Source: JBOFCO01 sp051646105
GTDB lineage: Bacteria > Pseudomonadota > Alphaproteobacteria > Rhodobacterales > Rhodobacteraceae
DNA: 30,034 nucleotides
NCBI GenBank assembly: GCA_051646105.1
Contig: JBOFCO010000057.1
Coordinates: 1 to 30,034, forward strand
Direction: 5' to 3'
Shown here: positions 14,381-22,253 of the stretch, in pieces
Layout: each line of letters starts with the position of its first letter
How positions within the stretch are numbered: the stretch's first letter is position 1
Notes under the pieces: model-generated
What the model saw: the letters and a program-made list of their open reading frames with translations, nothing else
Told to the model about the DNA's origin: nothing
Databases searched by the model: none
Position numbers and translations under genes: made by a program

Positions 14381-15607
14381 ATGTCGAGCATTCTTACCAA
14401 CACCAGCGCAATGACCGCGCTGCAAACCCTCAAGGGCATCAATTCTTCCATGTCGAAGACACAGGCGGAAATCTCGACCGGAAAATCGGTCGGTTCCGCC
14501 AAGGACAACGCCGCCGTCTGGGCGATTTCCAAGGTGATGGAAGCCGATGTGAAAGGCTTCAAGGGAATTTCCGACAGCCTTTCGCTGGGCGAAAGCACCG
14601 TGGCCGTGGCCCGGCAGGCGTCGGAAACCGTTACCGACCTGTTGACCGAGGTGAAAGGCAAGATCGTCGCGGCACAGGAAAAGAACGTCGACCGCACCAA
14701 GATCCAGACCGATATCGATGCGTTGACCAAGCAGATCGAATCGGTGGTGGGCGCCGCGCAGTTCAATGGTCTGAACCTTGTGAACGGAACGGCGGGTGCA
14801 TCGGTTGACATCCTTTCGTCACTCGACCGCGCCTCGGGCGGATCGGTGACGGCGTCCTCGATCACGGTCGACGCGCAGGATCTGTCAACCGGTGCCTATG
14901 CGGCAAAGGGTGTGCTGGCCGGCTCCGAGGGGGTTTCCACCGACGCCGACTCTGCATCCTTCGTGCTGGACAAGGGCGATGCCACCGGCAAGTCGATCGT
15001 GATCGACGACAGCACCGATACCTTTGCGGCGGGGGACAAGATTTCGATCACGCTGGGCGACAAGACGGCGACCTATACGGTGTCGGCCGAAGATGTGGCG
15101 GCGACGACACCCTCGGACATGGTGGCGGTCGGCCTGAAGAACGCCATTGACTCTCTGGGCATCGACAACCTTCAGGTGGACTACAACAGTGCCTCGCCGG
15201 GCGAGCTGGTGTTCAAGAACGACGGCACCGGGGACATGGCGCGCGATCTGAGTGTGTCGGCGCAATTCAAGAATGCGGGCTCAGGTGGTCTCAGCCTGCT
15301 TGGCACGGTCGACGTGACCTCTGACGCGGGTGCCGCAACGGCGCTCGCCAATATCGAAACCATGATCGGCACCGCCATCGATGCCGCCTCGGCCTTCGGT
15401 TCGGCGGAAAGCCGGATCGAGATCCAGAACGATTTCGTTGGCAAGCTGACCGACATGCTGAAATCGGGGATTGGTTCGCTGGTCGATGCCGATATGGAGG
15501 AAACCTCGGCCCGACTGCAGGCCCTTCAGGTGCAGCAGCAACTTGGCGTGCAGTCTCTGTCGATCGCGAACCAGGGCCCGCAGAACCTGCTGTCGCTGTT
15601 CCGCTGA
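14381..15607 (+). CDS. fliC: Flagellin
   Basis: The filament subunit, exported by the flagellar type III system and polymerised outside the cell. The 408-residue protein has the conserved D0/D1 N-terminus (SSILTNTSAMTALQTLKGIN and later STGKSVGSAKDNAAVWAIS) and C-terminus (IEIQNDFVGKLTDMLKSGIGSLVDADMEE to QSLSIANQGPQNLLSLFR). Between residues about 150 and 310 lies an Asp/Ala/Thr-rich, beta-type variable region that forms the exposed D2-like part. There is no signal peptide, as expected. AAGGAA lies 7 nt before the ATG. flaF and flbT follow and probably control its secretion and mRNA. It may be one of several flagellins; only one is in the window. Confidence 0.97.
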   Translation: MSSILTNTSAMTALQTLKGINSSMSKTQAEISTGKSVGSAKDNAAVWAISKVMEADVKGFKGISDSLSLGESTVAVARQASETVTDLLTEVKGKIVAAQEKNVDRTKIQTDIDALTKQIESVVGAAQFNGLNLVNGTAGASVDILSSLDRASGGSVTASSITVDAQDLSTGAYAAKGVLAGSEGVSTDADSASFVLDKGDATGKSIVIDDSTDTFAAGDKISITLGDKTATYTVSAEDVAATTPSDMVAVGLKNAIDSLGIDNLQVDYNSASPGELVFKNDGTGDMARDLSVSAQFKNAGSGGLSLLGTVDVTSDAGAATALANIETMIGTAIDAASAFGSAESRIEIQNDFVGKLTDMLKSGIGSLVDADMEETSARLQALQVQQQLGVQSLSIANQGPQNLLSLFR

Positions 15608-15621
15608 CGCAAGCGCAAACG

Positions 15622-15644
15622 GGGCGCGCCGCAAGGGCGCGCCC
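15622..15644 (+). terminator. Strong GC-rich hairpin after flagellin
   Basis: GGGCGCGCC and GGCGCGCCC form a 9-bp perfect stem with a 5-nt loop, 14 bp after the flagellin stop. No T-run follows. It may end or protect the abundant flagellin mRNA while allowing some readthrough into flaF and flbT. The structure is seen directly; its function is inferred. Confidence 0.6.
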
Positions 15645-15701
15645 GCCTGACGGTACCCCCGTCGGGAAAAGCCGGACAGCATGACCTTGAAAGGGACCGA
15701 A

Positions 15702-16079
15702 TTGAACACGTTCGACATGGCGCGAAGCGCCTACAGCCGACCCGACGCACCCACGCGCACCACGCGCGGAACCGAATACGATCTGTTCGCGCGGATCACG
15801 CATCGCCTGAAACATGCCGCCTCGCCCGAGACAGGCGGATTCGCGGCCCTGGCACAAGCCATTCACGAAAATCGCAGGCTGTGGTCGGTTCTGGCCGCCG
15901 ACGTTGCCGAGGAGGGCAATCGCCTGCCCGACAGCCTGCGTGCGCGGGTGTTTTATCTGGCGGAATTCACCCAGCAACACAGCCGCAAGGTTCTGGCTCA
16001 ACAGGCAAGCGCCGATGTGCTGATCGAGGTGAACTCGGCGATCATGGCCGGTCTTCGGCAGCAGGGGACACCGGCATGA
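15702..16079 (+). CDS. flaF: Flagellar biosynthesis regulator FlaF
   Basis: FlaF is an alphaproteobacterial regulator needed for flagellin secretion or translation and works with FlbT. The product is about 125 residues, helical, with the family pattern MARSAYSRPDAPTRTTRGTEYDLFARITHRL near the start, LAQAIHENRRLWSVLAADVA in the middle and LRARVFYLAEFTQQHSRKVL. The TTG at 15702 is preferred because AAAGGGA lies 5 nt upstream and it places the start next to the conserved FDMARSAY; an ATG at 15681 in the same frame would add seven residues. It overlaps flbT by 4 nt. Confidence 0.9.
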   Translation: MNTFDMARSAYSRPDAPTRTTRGTEYDLFARITHRLKHAASPETGGFAALAQAIHENRRLWSVLAADVAEEGNRLPDSLRARVFYLAEFTQQHSRKVLAQQASADVLIEVNSAIMAGLRQQGTPA

Positions 16080-16480
16080 GCGGACTTGTCCTTAAACTCG
16101 GCCCGAAGGAACGCGTGCTGATCAACGGCGCCGTGATCGAAAACGGCGACAGGCGATCGCGTCTGGCGGTGATGACGCCCAATGCCCATATCCTGCGGCT
16201 GCGCGATGCCATCCACCCCGAGGCCGCCAATACGCCGGTGCGCCGGGTCTGCTACATCGCGCAACTTGTGCTGTCCGGCGACTGCGAGCCGGAAGAGGCG
16301 CGGATGCAACTCCTGCGCGGGATCGAACAGCTAAGTCAGGTTCTGACCGATCACGACAGCCGTAGCCAGCTGTCTCAGGCGACGGAGGCGGTGCTTTCGG
16401 GACAGCATTATCAGGTGCTCAAGGCGCTGCGAGCGCTGTTGCCGCGTGAAGACCGGCTGTTCGCTGCGGGCCACGCATGA
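16076..16480 (+). CDS. flbT: Flagellin mRNA regulator FlbT
   Basis: In Caulobacter FlbT binds the flagellin 5' untranslated region and promotes its decay when the hook is incomplete, linking filament production to assembly. The 134-residue product begins SGLVLKLGPKERVLINGAVIENGDRRSRL, the characteristic FlbT N-terminus, then has VCYIAQLVLSGDCEPEEARMQLL and LSGQHYQVLKALRALLPREDRL. The ATG overlaps the flaF stop by 4 nt (ATGA), and the next gene overlaps its own stop in the same way. Confidence 0.95.
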   Translation: MSGLVLKLGPKERVLINGAVIENGDRRSRLAVMTPNAHILRLRDAIHPEAANTPVRRVCYIAQLVLSGDCEPEEARMQLLRGIEQLSQVLTDHDSRSQLSQATEAVLSGQHYQVLKALRALLPREDRLFAAGHA

Positions 16481-17292
16481 CCTTCCGGCCCGTTATCCCT
16501 GCCGGCGGATATACGGGCTGGCGTTTCCTTGCGCGTACGATGGAGGCGCAGAAGGCCAACTTCACCGCGAATGGCGTCCTGCAGCGCGACATGGAATATT
16601 TCCGCGAAAAGATATCAACCGTTACGACGGCCGAGGAACTGGTCGCGGACCGGAGGTTGCTTGGCGTTGCCTTGGGCGCATTCGGGCTGGATGCCGACAT
16701 CAATTCGCGCTTCTTCATCCGCAAGATGCTGGAAGACGGTACGCTGACGACGGATGCACTGGCCAACCGCATGTCCGACAAGCGCTATCTGGCTTTCTCC
16801 AAGGCCTTCGGATTCGGAGATTATTCCGTGCCGCGCACACAGCTTTCCGATTTCGCCGACAAGATCCTTGCTCAATATTCGGAACGGCAGTTCGAGGTCG
16901 CGGTGGGCGAAAGCGACGACAACCTGCGCCTGGCGCTGAATGCCCGCCGGGAGCTGGCCGCGCTTGCGACAGGCACCGGCACGGAAAACAAGCTGTGGTA
17001 TGATGTGATGGGTTCTGCACCGCTGCGACAGGTATTCCAGACAGCCTTTGGCCTGCCCGCGCAGTTCGGGACATTGGATATCGACCAGCAGCTTACCGTG
17101 TTGAAAGAACGCAGCAGCCGCTATCTTGGGGGCGATTCCGTCCGCCAGTTCGGTACGGGCGAGCAGGTTGAAAAGTTGGTGCGCCTTTTCCTTCTGCGGT
17201 CAGAAGCGGCAGAAACCACCCGGCCCGGTTCCACCGCCGCGCAACTGCTGCAGGGTGGCAGTTCTGGCGGGCTGATTTCGCTGTTGCTGTAA
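16477..17292 (+). CDS. DUF1217-family flagellar-associated protein
   Basis: A 271-residue protein without signal peptide or membrane segment. It begins TFRPVIPAGGYTGWRFLART and contains NFTANGVLQRDMEYFREKI, then FGLDADINSRFFIRKMLEDGT and SDKRYLAFSKAFGFGDY, features I associate with DUF1217, a family often encoded among flagellar genes of alphaproteobacteria. The rest is helical with a low-complexity Gly/Ser tail. Its biochemical role is not known to me. It overlaps flbT by 4 nt (ATGA), so it is the fourth gene of the flagellin-flaF-flbT operon, which suggests a link with filament production. Confidence 0.8.
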   Translation: MTFRPVIPAGGYTGWRFLARTMEAQKANFTANGVLQRDMEYFREKISTVTTAEELVADRRLLGVALGAFGLDADINSRFFIRKMLEDGTLTTDALANRMSDKRYLAFSKAFGFGDYSVPRTQLSDFADKILAQYSERQFEVAVGESDDNLRLALNARRELAALATGTGTENKLWYDVMGSAPLRQVFQTAFGLPAQFGTLDIDQQLTVLKERSSRYLGGDSVRQFGTGEQVEKLVRLFLLRSEAAETTRPGSTAAQLLQGGSSGGLISLLL

Positions 17293-17487
17293 TCCGGCAC
17301 CTTTCTGCAAGGCCGAGCGCGCCGGTAAGATGGTGAGCTTGCAGTGTTGCAGGCTGTTCGCAAACCCATCGACCGCCCGCCGAACTGGCGCGGAAACCTC
17401 TCCTATCGACAATCCGTCGGCATCGCGCCGGTGCATTCAACTGCGCCTGCGCTGATCCGGACGCTTGCCTTGCGCCTGGGATAACCG
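17293..17487. other. 195-bp convergent intergenic region (DUF1217 gene / fliI)
   Basis: This stretch separates the convergent ends of the DUF1217 gene and fliI. I see no gene with family support, no RNA gene and no clear intrinsic terminator; short inverted repeats (for example CTGCAAG at 17311-17317 against CTTGCAG near 17338-17344) are weak. Confidence 0.5.
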
Positions 17488-18822
17488 TCATGCTGGGCCG
17501 CTTTCCGCCACGGCCAGCACATCCGCAAGCCGAGAAAATGCCTCGGCCGCACCTTCCGGAGAAGGTTCGGCAAGAAAGCCGTCAAGCCCCTGCCAGACTT
17601 TTATCGCGGCGTCGACCACAGGATCGGAACCCGGCGCATAAAGCCCGGCGCGGATCATCAGCTCTGCCCGTTCATGGGCGCCAAGCAGGTGCCGCGCCCG
17701 CGATATCAACGCATTTTCTTCGGGACTGGCCGCAACAGGCAGGCTTCGTGAAACCGATCGCAGCAGATCGACCGCCGGGAAGCGCCCACGTTCGGCGATG
17801 GTGCGGTCCAGCACCACATGCCCGTCCAGCGCGCCGCGCAGGATGTCGGCCACCGGCTCCTCCATATCCGAGCCGGCGACGAGAACGCTGAACAGCCCGG
17901 TGATGTCCCCGCTGCCTGTCGGGCCGGGACCGGCGCGTTCGGCGAGTGTCATGATCGCGGGGGAGGTGGAGGGCGGATACCCGCGCAGGCTGGCTGCCTC
18001 ACCTGAGGCGAGCGCGATTTCCCGATGGGCCTCGGCAAACCGCGTGACGGAATCTGCCATGAAGAACACGTGGTGGCCGAGGTCGCGAAAATATTCGGCC
18101 ACCGTCATCGCCGCCCAGGCGCAGCGGCGACGCAGCAATGCCGGCTGATCCGACGTGGCCACGACCACGACAGCGCGGCGCAAGCCATCCGCCCCCAGGA
18201 TTTCCTCGACGAATTCGCGCAGTTCGCGTCCGCGTTCGCCCACCAGGGCGATCACGGCGATATCGGCGGAAACACCCTTGGCAAAGGCACCCATCAGCGT
18301 CGACTTTCCGACCCCCGATCCGGCAAACAATCCGATGCGCTGGCCGCGGACGATGGGCAGAAGCGTGTCGAAAGCCGCAAGCCCGGTGTCCAGCCGCGCG
18401 CCCAGCCTGCCGCGCCCGGCGGCAGACGGCGGTAACCGTTGCAGCGGGAATCGGTCTTTGCCATGCCGAAGCGGCCTTCCGTCCAGTGGCTGCCCGTCCG
18501 GATCAATGACACGGCCAAGCCAGCTTTCATCCGGGGCAATGACAGCTGGCCCCAACAGCCGGACCCCATCGCCGATGGCGCAACCCTCCGGCGTTCCTTC
18601 CAGCAGGATCGTCGCCCCAGTATGCGACAGGGTGGCAATTTCGCCCGATACCGGCAATGCCCCGCGACGCAGGACGGAAACCCGGTCGCCCAGGGCCGCG
18701 TCGCGCGAAAGACCGGTCGCCACCAGCGATCCGGCGGCGATCTGCCCGATCCGCCCAAGACTGCACACGGTTTCCAGTCGCGTTATTTCCGAAGCAAGCG
18801 CTTCAAGTGCGTCGCAAGCCAT
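17488..18822 (-). CDS. fliI: Flagellum-specific ATPase FliI
   Basis: FliI is the hexameric ATPase of the flagellar type III export apparatus. The 444-residue protein is related to F1-beta. It has Walker A GSGVGKST at 168-175, the Walker B region HHVFFMADSVTRFAEAHREIALASGE (Asp at about 257) and the ATPase signature PPSTSPAIMTLAERAGPG at about 280. The N-terminus is shortened relative to F1. The ATG at 18822 begins MACDALEALASEITRLE. It is transcribed away from flgB across 82 bp and converges on the DUF1217 gene. No classical fliJ follows it; see the candidate at 23553-23897. Confidence 0.96.
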   Translation of the reverse strand: MACDALEALASEITRLETVCSLGRIGQIAAGSLVATGLSRDAALGDRVSVLRRGALPVSGEIATLSHTGATILLEGTPEGCAIGDGVRLLGPAVIAPDESWLGRVIDPDGQPLDGRPLRHGKDRFPLQRLPPSAAGRGRLGARLDTGLAAFDTLLPIVRGQRIGLFAGSGVGKSTLMGAFAKGVSADIAVIALVGERGRELREFVEEILGADGLRRAVVVVATSDQPALLRRRCAWAAMTVAEYFRDLGHHVFFMADSVTRFAEAHREIALASGEAASLRGYPPSTSPAIMTLAERAGPGPTGSGDITGLFSVLVAGSDMEEPVADILRGALDGHVVLDRTIAERGRFPAVDLLRSVSRSLPVAASPEENALISRARHLLGAHERAELMIRAGLYAPGSDPVVDAAIKVWQGLDGFLAEPSPEGAAEAFSRLADVLAVAESGPA

Positions 18823-18851
18823 TCTGCCCTCACGAAGTTCACGAAAGGTTT

Positions 18852-18862
18852 TCTAAACGAAT
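18852..18862 (+). promoter_or_regulatory. Shared flagellar-operon motif, copy 1 (before flgB)
   Basis: TCTAAACGAAT lies 42 nt before the flgB start. The same 11 bases occur on the minus strand 41 nt before the lytic transglycosylase start at 28735, the first gene of the other long flagellar operon. A GAATC methylation-type site (18859-18863) overlaps the 3' end. A hexamer GCAGTA lies 18 nt (here) or 16 nt (there) downstream. The motif does not match sigma-28 or sigma-54 promoters. A promoter or operator role is inferred. Confidence 0.45.
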
Positions 18863-18904
18863 CGGGGTTAAGGCTTGGTTGCAGTAGTCGAGGGAGAAGC
18901 CCCG

Positions 18905-19291
18905 ATGTTTGAAAAACCGGAAATCCTGCGAACGGCGCACGCACTGGCGGCGCATGCGGGCGCACGTCAGGCGTTGGTGGCGGAAAATGTCGCCAATGCA
19001 GATACGCCGGGCTATCGCGCCCGTGACCTTGCCGATTTTGCGGATGTGTTCCGCACCGCGGGCGAAAGCACCATGCGAACCACAAGGCCCGGACATCTGG
19101 GCGGTTCCGCCATGACCGATCCTGCCGCAGTCGTCGAAACCGCGGCCGCCCTGTCCCCGAACGGCAATGCGGTGTCGCTGGAAACCGAAATGGTCAAGGC
19201 CGCCGACCTGCGCCAGCAGCATGATCTGGCCCTGTCCGTTTATCGCGCCGGGTCCGATATCCTGCGCGCCAGCCTTGGCCGGATCAGGTGA
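18905..19291 (+). CDS. flgB: Flagellar basal-body rod protein FlgB
   Basis: FlgB forms part of the proximal rod. The 128-residue protein has the rod/hook N-terminal motif VAENVANADTPGYRARDLADF at about 29-49 and a C-terminal helix (ETEMVKAADLRQQHDLALSVYRAGSDILRASLGR) typical of the family. The ATG at 18905 is preceded by GGGAG; a longer in-frame start at 18875 lacks support. It heads a nine-gene plus-strand operon running to fliL; the next start is 5 bp after its stop. Confidence 0.95.
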   Translation: MFEKPEILRTAHALAAHAGARQALVAENVANADTPGYRARDLADFADVFRTAGESTMRTTRPGHLGGSAMTDPAAVVETAAALSPNGNAVSLETEMVKAADLRQQHDLALSVYRAGSDILRASLGRIR

Positions 19292-19296
19292 CGGCG

Positions 19297-19698
19297 ATGA
19301 ACGAATTTTCGAAAACCCTGATGCTGTCGGCCAGCGGGATGCAGGCACAGGCGGGCCGCCTGCGACATGTATCCGAAAACATCGCCAATGCCGACACGCC
19401 GGGCTATCGGCGGAAGATGGCCAGCTTCGAGGCCGAGATGGGCGCACAAAGCGCCCGGGAACGCAGCGGTGCCGTCCGGCTATCGGAGGTGACGCTGGAT
19501 CAGGCCGAATTGCCCAGCATCTACGACCCGTCGCATCCCATGGCGGATGAAACGGGACATTATGCCGGATCGAATGTCGATCTGGTGATCGAGATCGCGG
19601 ATGCCCGCGAGGCACAGCGCAGCTACGAGGCGAACCTCAAGATGTTCGATCAGGCGCGGCAAATGTCGCAATCCCTGCTTGAACTGCTGCGCCGGTAA
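19297..19698 (+). CDS. flgC: Flagellar basal-body rod protein FlgC
   Basis: FlgC is a proximal rod protein. The 133-residue protein has SENIANADTPGYRRKMASFEAEM at about 26-48 and the C-terminal SNVDLVIEIADAREAQRSYEANLKMF typical of FlgC. The ATG at 19297 with AGGTGA upstream is chosen; an in-frame GTG at 19288 overlaps the flgB stop. Next in the operon is fliE. Confidence 0.95.
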   Translation: MNEFSKTLMLSASGMQAQAGRLRHVSENIANADTPGYRRKMASFEAEMGAQSARERSGAVRLSEVTLDQAELPSIYDPSHPMADETGHYAGSNVDLVIEIADAREAQRSYEANLKMFDQARQMSQSLLELLRR

Positions 19699-19710
19699 GG
19701 AGGGTCCAGA

Positions 19711-20001
19711 ATGGACATCAGAACATCGCTAGCCCAGCAGACCTATGCGAATGCGCGGCCTGCAACGCGCCCGGCCGTTGAAAGCGGCGGGGCGGACTCC
19801 GGTTTCGGAAAGGTGGCGGCGGAATTCGCCACCACGCTCCGTCAGGGTGAAACCGCTGCCATGGCCGCCATGACCGGCGGCGCCGATGCACATTCGCTGG
19901 TGCAGGCGCTGGCCGCATCGGAACTTGCCGTGGAAACGGCGGTGACGGTGCGCGACAAAGTTGTCGAGGCCTATCAGGAAATCCTGAGGATGCCGGTCTG
20001 A
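19711..20001 (+). CDS. fliE: Flagellar hook-basal body complex protein FliE
   Basis: FliE joins the MS ring to the rod and is the first exported component. The 96-residue protein ends with the conserved FliE region: GGADAHSLVQALAASELAVETAVTVRDKVVEAYQEILRMPV. A strong AAGGAGGG site lies before the ATG at 19711. The stop overlaps the fliQ ATG by one base. Confidence 0.93.
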   Translation: MDIRTSLAQQTYANARPATRPAVESGGADSGFGKVAAEFATTLRQGETAAMAAMTGGADAHSLVQALAASELAVETAVTVRDKVVEAYQEILRMPV

Positions 20002-20270
20002 TGCAGTCGGAAGGATTCATCTTCGACATGCTGCGACAGGCGCTGTGGGTGTCGGTCGTCACCTCGGCACCGCTGCTTTCCGTGGCGTTGGTGGTCGGGC
20101 TGGTGATTGGCCTGTTGCAGGCGCTGACATCCGTTCAGGAAATGACCCTGACCTTTGTGCCCAAGGTCGCCGCCATGCTGGCGGTGTTCTGGGTTTCGAT
20201 GAGCTTCATGACAACCTCTCTCGTCGGGTTTTTCACCGACAGGGTCATTCCGGCGATAGTGGGGGGCTGA
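20001..20270 (+). CDS. fliQ: Flagellar export-gate protein FliQ
   Basis: FliQ is a small integral membrane protein of the flagellar type III export gate, with FliP and FliR. The 89-residue product has two long hydrophobic segments (about 16-40 and 50-78), with the conserved LLQALTSVQEMTLTFVPK between them. Its ATG shares a base with the fliE stop, and its stop shares a base with the flgF ATG, so these genes are tightly coupled. FliP is not encoded in the window. Confidence 0.95.
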   Translation: MQSEGFIFDMLRQALWVSVVTSAPLLSVALVVGLVIGLLQALTSVQEMTLTFVPKVAAMLAVFWVSMSFMTTSLVGFFTDRVIPAIVGG

Positions 20271-20983
20271 TGGACAACGCAGGCTATGTGGCGCTGACCC
20301 GGCAATCGGGGCTGATGCGCGAAATGCAGACGGTGGCGAACAACATCGCCAATGCCTCCACCACCGGTTACCGCAAGGAAGGCTTGATCTTTGCCGAACA
20401 CATCAGTGCGATGGAGGAGGAAGCCTCACTTTCCATGGCCTCGGCGGATGTGCGGAACATCAGCCTTGCGCAGGCGGAGATCACGAGCACCGGTGGTGCC
20501 TTCGATTTCGCCATCGACGGCGAAGGGTTTTTCCTTATCGAAACCCCGCGCGGACAGGAGCTGACACGCGCGGGGTCCTTCGCACTTTCGGCGGAGGGAG
20601 AACTGGTGACGGCAGAGGGTTTCCGCCTGTTGGATGCGGGCGGCGCGGCCATCCAGGTTCCGCCCGGCAGCCGCGCGGTGACGCTTGCCGGCGATGGCAC
20701 ACTCGCCGCAGACGGTCAGCCGGTCGCCCAGATCGGAACATGGCTTCCCGCCGATCCGAACGACCTGACGCGGACGGGGGGCACACGGTTTGTCGCCCCC
20801 GGCGGCGTGGAACCGGCAGAAGGCGCAACGGTGATGCAGGGCTTTCTGGAAGGATCGAACGTTGATCCCGTGGCCGAGGTGGCGCGGATGATCGAGGTGC
20901 AGCGCGCTTACGAGATGGGCCAGACGTTTCTCGAGCGGGAAGACCAGCGTATCCGCGCCGTTCTTCAGACACTGGGCCGATAA
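20270..20983 (+). CDS. flgF: Flagellar basal-body rod protein FlgF
   Basis: FlgF is a rod protein between proximal and distal rod. The 237-residue protein starts MDNAGYVALTRQSGLMREM, followed by TVANNIANASTTGYRKEGLIF. It contains the hook/rod beta domain (FAIDGEGFFLIETPRGQELTRAGSFALSAEG) and ends in RMIEVQRAYEMGQTFLEREDQRI. The ATG at 20270 overlaps the fliQ stop. A longer reading frame begins inside fliQ and is rejected. It lies 26 bp before flgG. Confidence 0.94.
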   Translation: MDNAGYVALTRQSGLMREMQTVANNIANASTTGYRKEGLIFAEHISAMEEEASLSMASADVRNISLAQAEITSTGGAFDFAIDGEGFFLIETPRGQELTRAGSFALSAEGELVTAEGFRLLDAGGAAIQVPPGSRAVTLAGDGTLAADGQPVAQIGTWLPADPNDLTRTGGTRFVAPGGVEPAEGATVMQGFLEGSNVDPVAEVARMIEVQRAYEMGQTFLEREDQRIRAVLQTLGR

Positions 20984-21009
20984 GACACTGCCACGATAGG
21001 AAAACGAAA

Positions 21010-21795
21010 ATGCGTGCATTGCAGATCGCGGCGACCGGCATGGCCGCACAACAAATGCGAGTCGAGGTGATTTCCAACAACCTCGCCAACATGAACACCA
21101 CCGGCTACAATCCGCGCCGCGCCGATTTCGCGGACCTGATGTATCAGCAGGTGACGCGCCCCGGCACCGTTGCGGCCGCCGATGGTACCGTTTTGCCGAC
21201 GGGTGTGCAGATCGGTCTTGGCGTGCGCGCCGCATCTGTTACGGTCAACCTTGGTCAGGGGTCGCTGTCGCCGACGGGGGGCGATCTTGATGTGGCCATC
21301 GAAGGCACCGGCTATCTGGAGGTGGCCCTGCCGTCGGGCCTGTCGGCCTATACCCGGGACGGGGCGCTGAAGCGTTCGGCCGAAGGGCAGGTTGTTACGG
21401 CGGATGGCTATCCGCTGGTGCCCGACATCACGATTCCGACCGATGCGCGCACCATTGCCATTTCCGCGTCGGGCGATGTCTATGCCTATTTTTCCGACCG
21501 GGTGGAGCCGCAGTTGCTGGGGCAGATCACCCTTGCCGGTTTTCCGAATGAAAAAGGGCTGGAGGCGATCGGATCGAACCTGTTCCTGGAAAGCGCCGGA
21601 TCCGGCCCTGCACAGGTGGGAACGCCCGGCGATGCCGGGCTTGGCACGTTGCGGCAGGGCTATCTTGAGGACAGCTCAGTTGATTCCGTGCGCGAAGTGA
21701 CGGAACTGATCGAAGCACAGCGCGGATATGAGTTGAACGCCAAGGTGATCACTGCCGCCGATCAGATGCTGGCTGCAACCACGCAGGTGCGGTGA
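21010..21795 (+). CDS. flgG: Flagellar basal-body rod protein FlgG (distal rod)
   Basis: FlgG forms the distal rod. The 261-residue protein has the expected length. Motifs are MRALQIAATGMAAQQMRVEV, SNNLANMNTTGYNPRRADFADLMYQ, the Pro-Thr-Gly rich FlgG segment VLPTGVQIGLGVRAAS at about 60-75, and the C-terminal VREVTELIEAQRGYELNAKVITAADQM. It ends with a stop overlapping the flgA start by one base. Confidence 0.97.
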   Translation: MRALQIAATGMAAQQMRVEVISNNLANMNTTGYNPRRADFADLMYQQVTRPGTVAAADGTVLPTGVQIGLGVRAASVTVNLGQGSLSPTGGDLDVAIEGTGYLEVALPSGLSAYTRDGALKRSAEGQVVTADGYPLVPDITIPTDARTIAISASGDVYAYFSDRVEPQLLGQITLAGFPNEKGLEAIGSNLFLESAGSGPAQVGTPGDAGLGTLRQGYLEDSSVDSVREVTELIEAQRGYELNAKVITAADQMLAATTQVR

Positions 21796-22235
21796 TGCGT
21801 GCCCCGTTGACCACAGCCCTGCTTTTTGCCGCGACATTGTCTGTCGCGGGTCCGGTCAGGTCCGACATCCTCGTCGCCAGCCGGACGTTGCGTGCGAATA
21901 CGATCATCCAGCCCGGCGATGTCGAACTGGCCGAAGGCGTGGTCGAAGGGCTGCTGAACGACGAGACGCAGGCCATCGGGCTTGAAACTCGCGTGGCGAT
22001 CTATGCCGGGCGGGCGATCCGTTGGGGCGACCTTGGTCCGGTGACGCTGATCCAGCGCAACCAGATCGTCACGGTGACCTATGCCTCGGCCGGGCTTTCC
22101 ATCGTGACCGATGGTCGGGCGCTGGATCGCGGCGGGGCGGGCGATCTGGTCCGGGTGATGAACATTTCGTCCCGCAGCACCGTCACCGGTATCGTCACCG
22201 CCGACGGCCAGGTGCGTGTGGGCGGCAATAACTGA
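21795..22235 (+). CDS. flgA: Flagella basal body P-ring formation protein FlgA
   Basis: FlgA is the periplasmic chaperone for P-ring assembly (FlgI). The 146-residue protein has an N-terminal signal peptide (ALLFAATLSVAGPVRS, cleavage near residue 24) and then a SAF-type domain (DILVASRTLRANTIIQPGDVEL and the C-terminal VTVTYASAGLSIVTDGRALDRGGAGDLVRV). It is shorter than the enterobacterial protein, keeping mainly the SAF region. The ATG at 21795 overlaps the flgG stop; an in-frame GTG one codon earlier is an alternative. flgH follows after 18 bp. Confidence 0.93.
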   Translation: MRAPLTTALLFAATLSVAGPVRSDILVASRTLRANTIIQPGDVELAEGVVEGLLNDETQAIGLETRVAIYAGRAIRWGDLGPVTLIQRNQIVTVTYASAGLSIVTDGRALDRGGAGDLVRVMNISSRSTVTGIVTADGQVRVGGNN

Positions 22236-22253
22236 CAGGATGAAGGATCGAAG

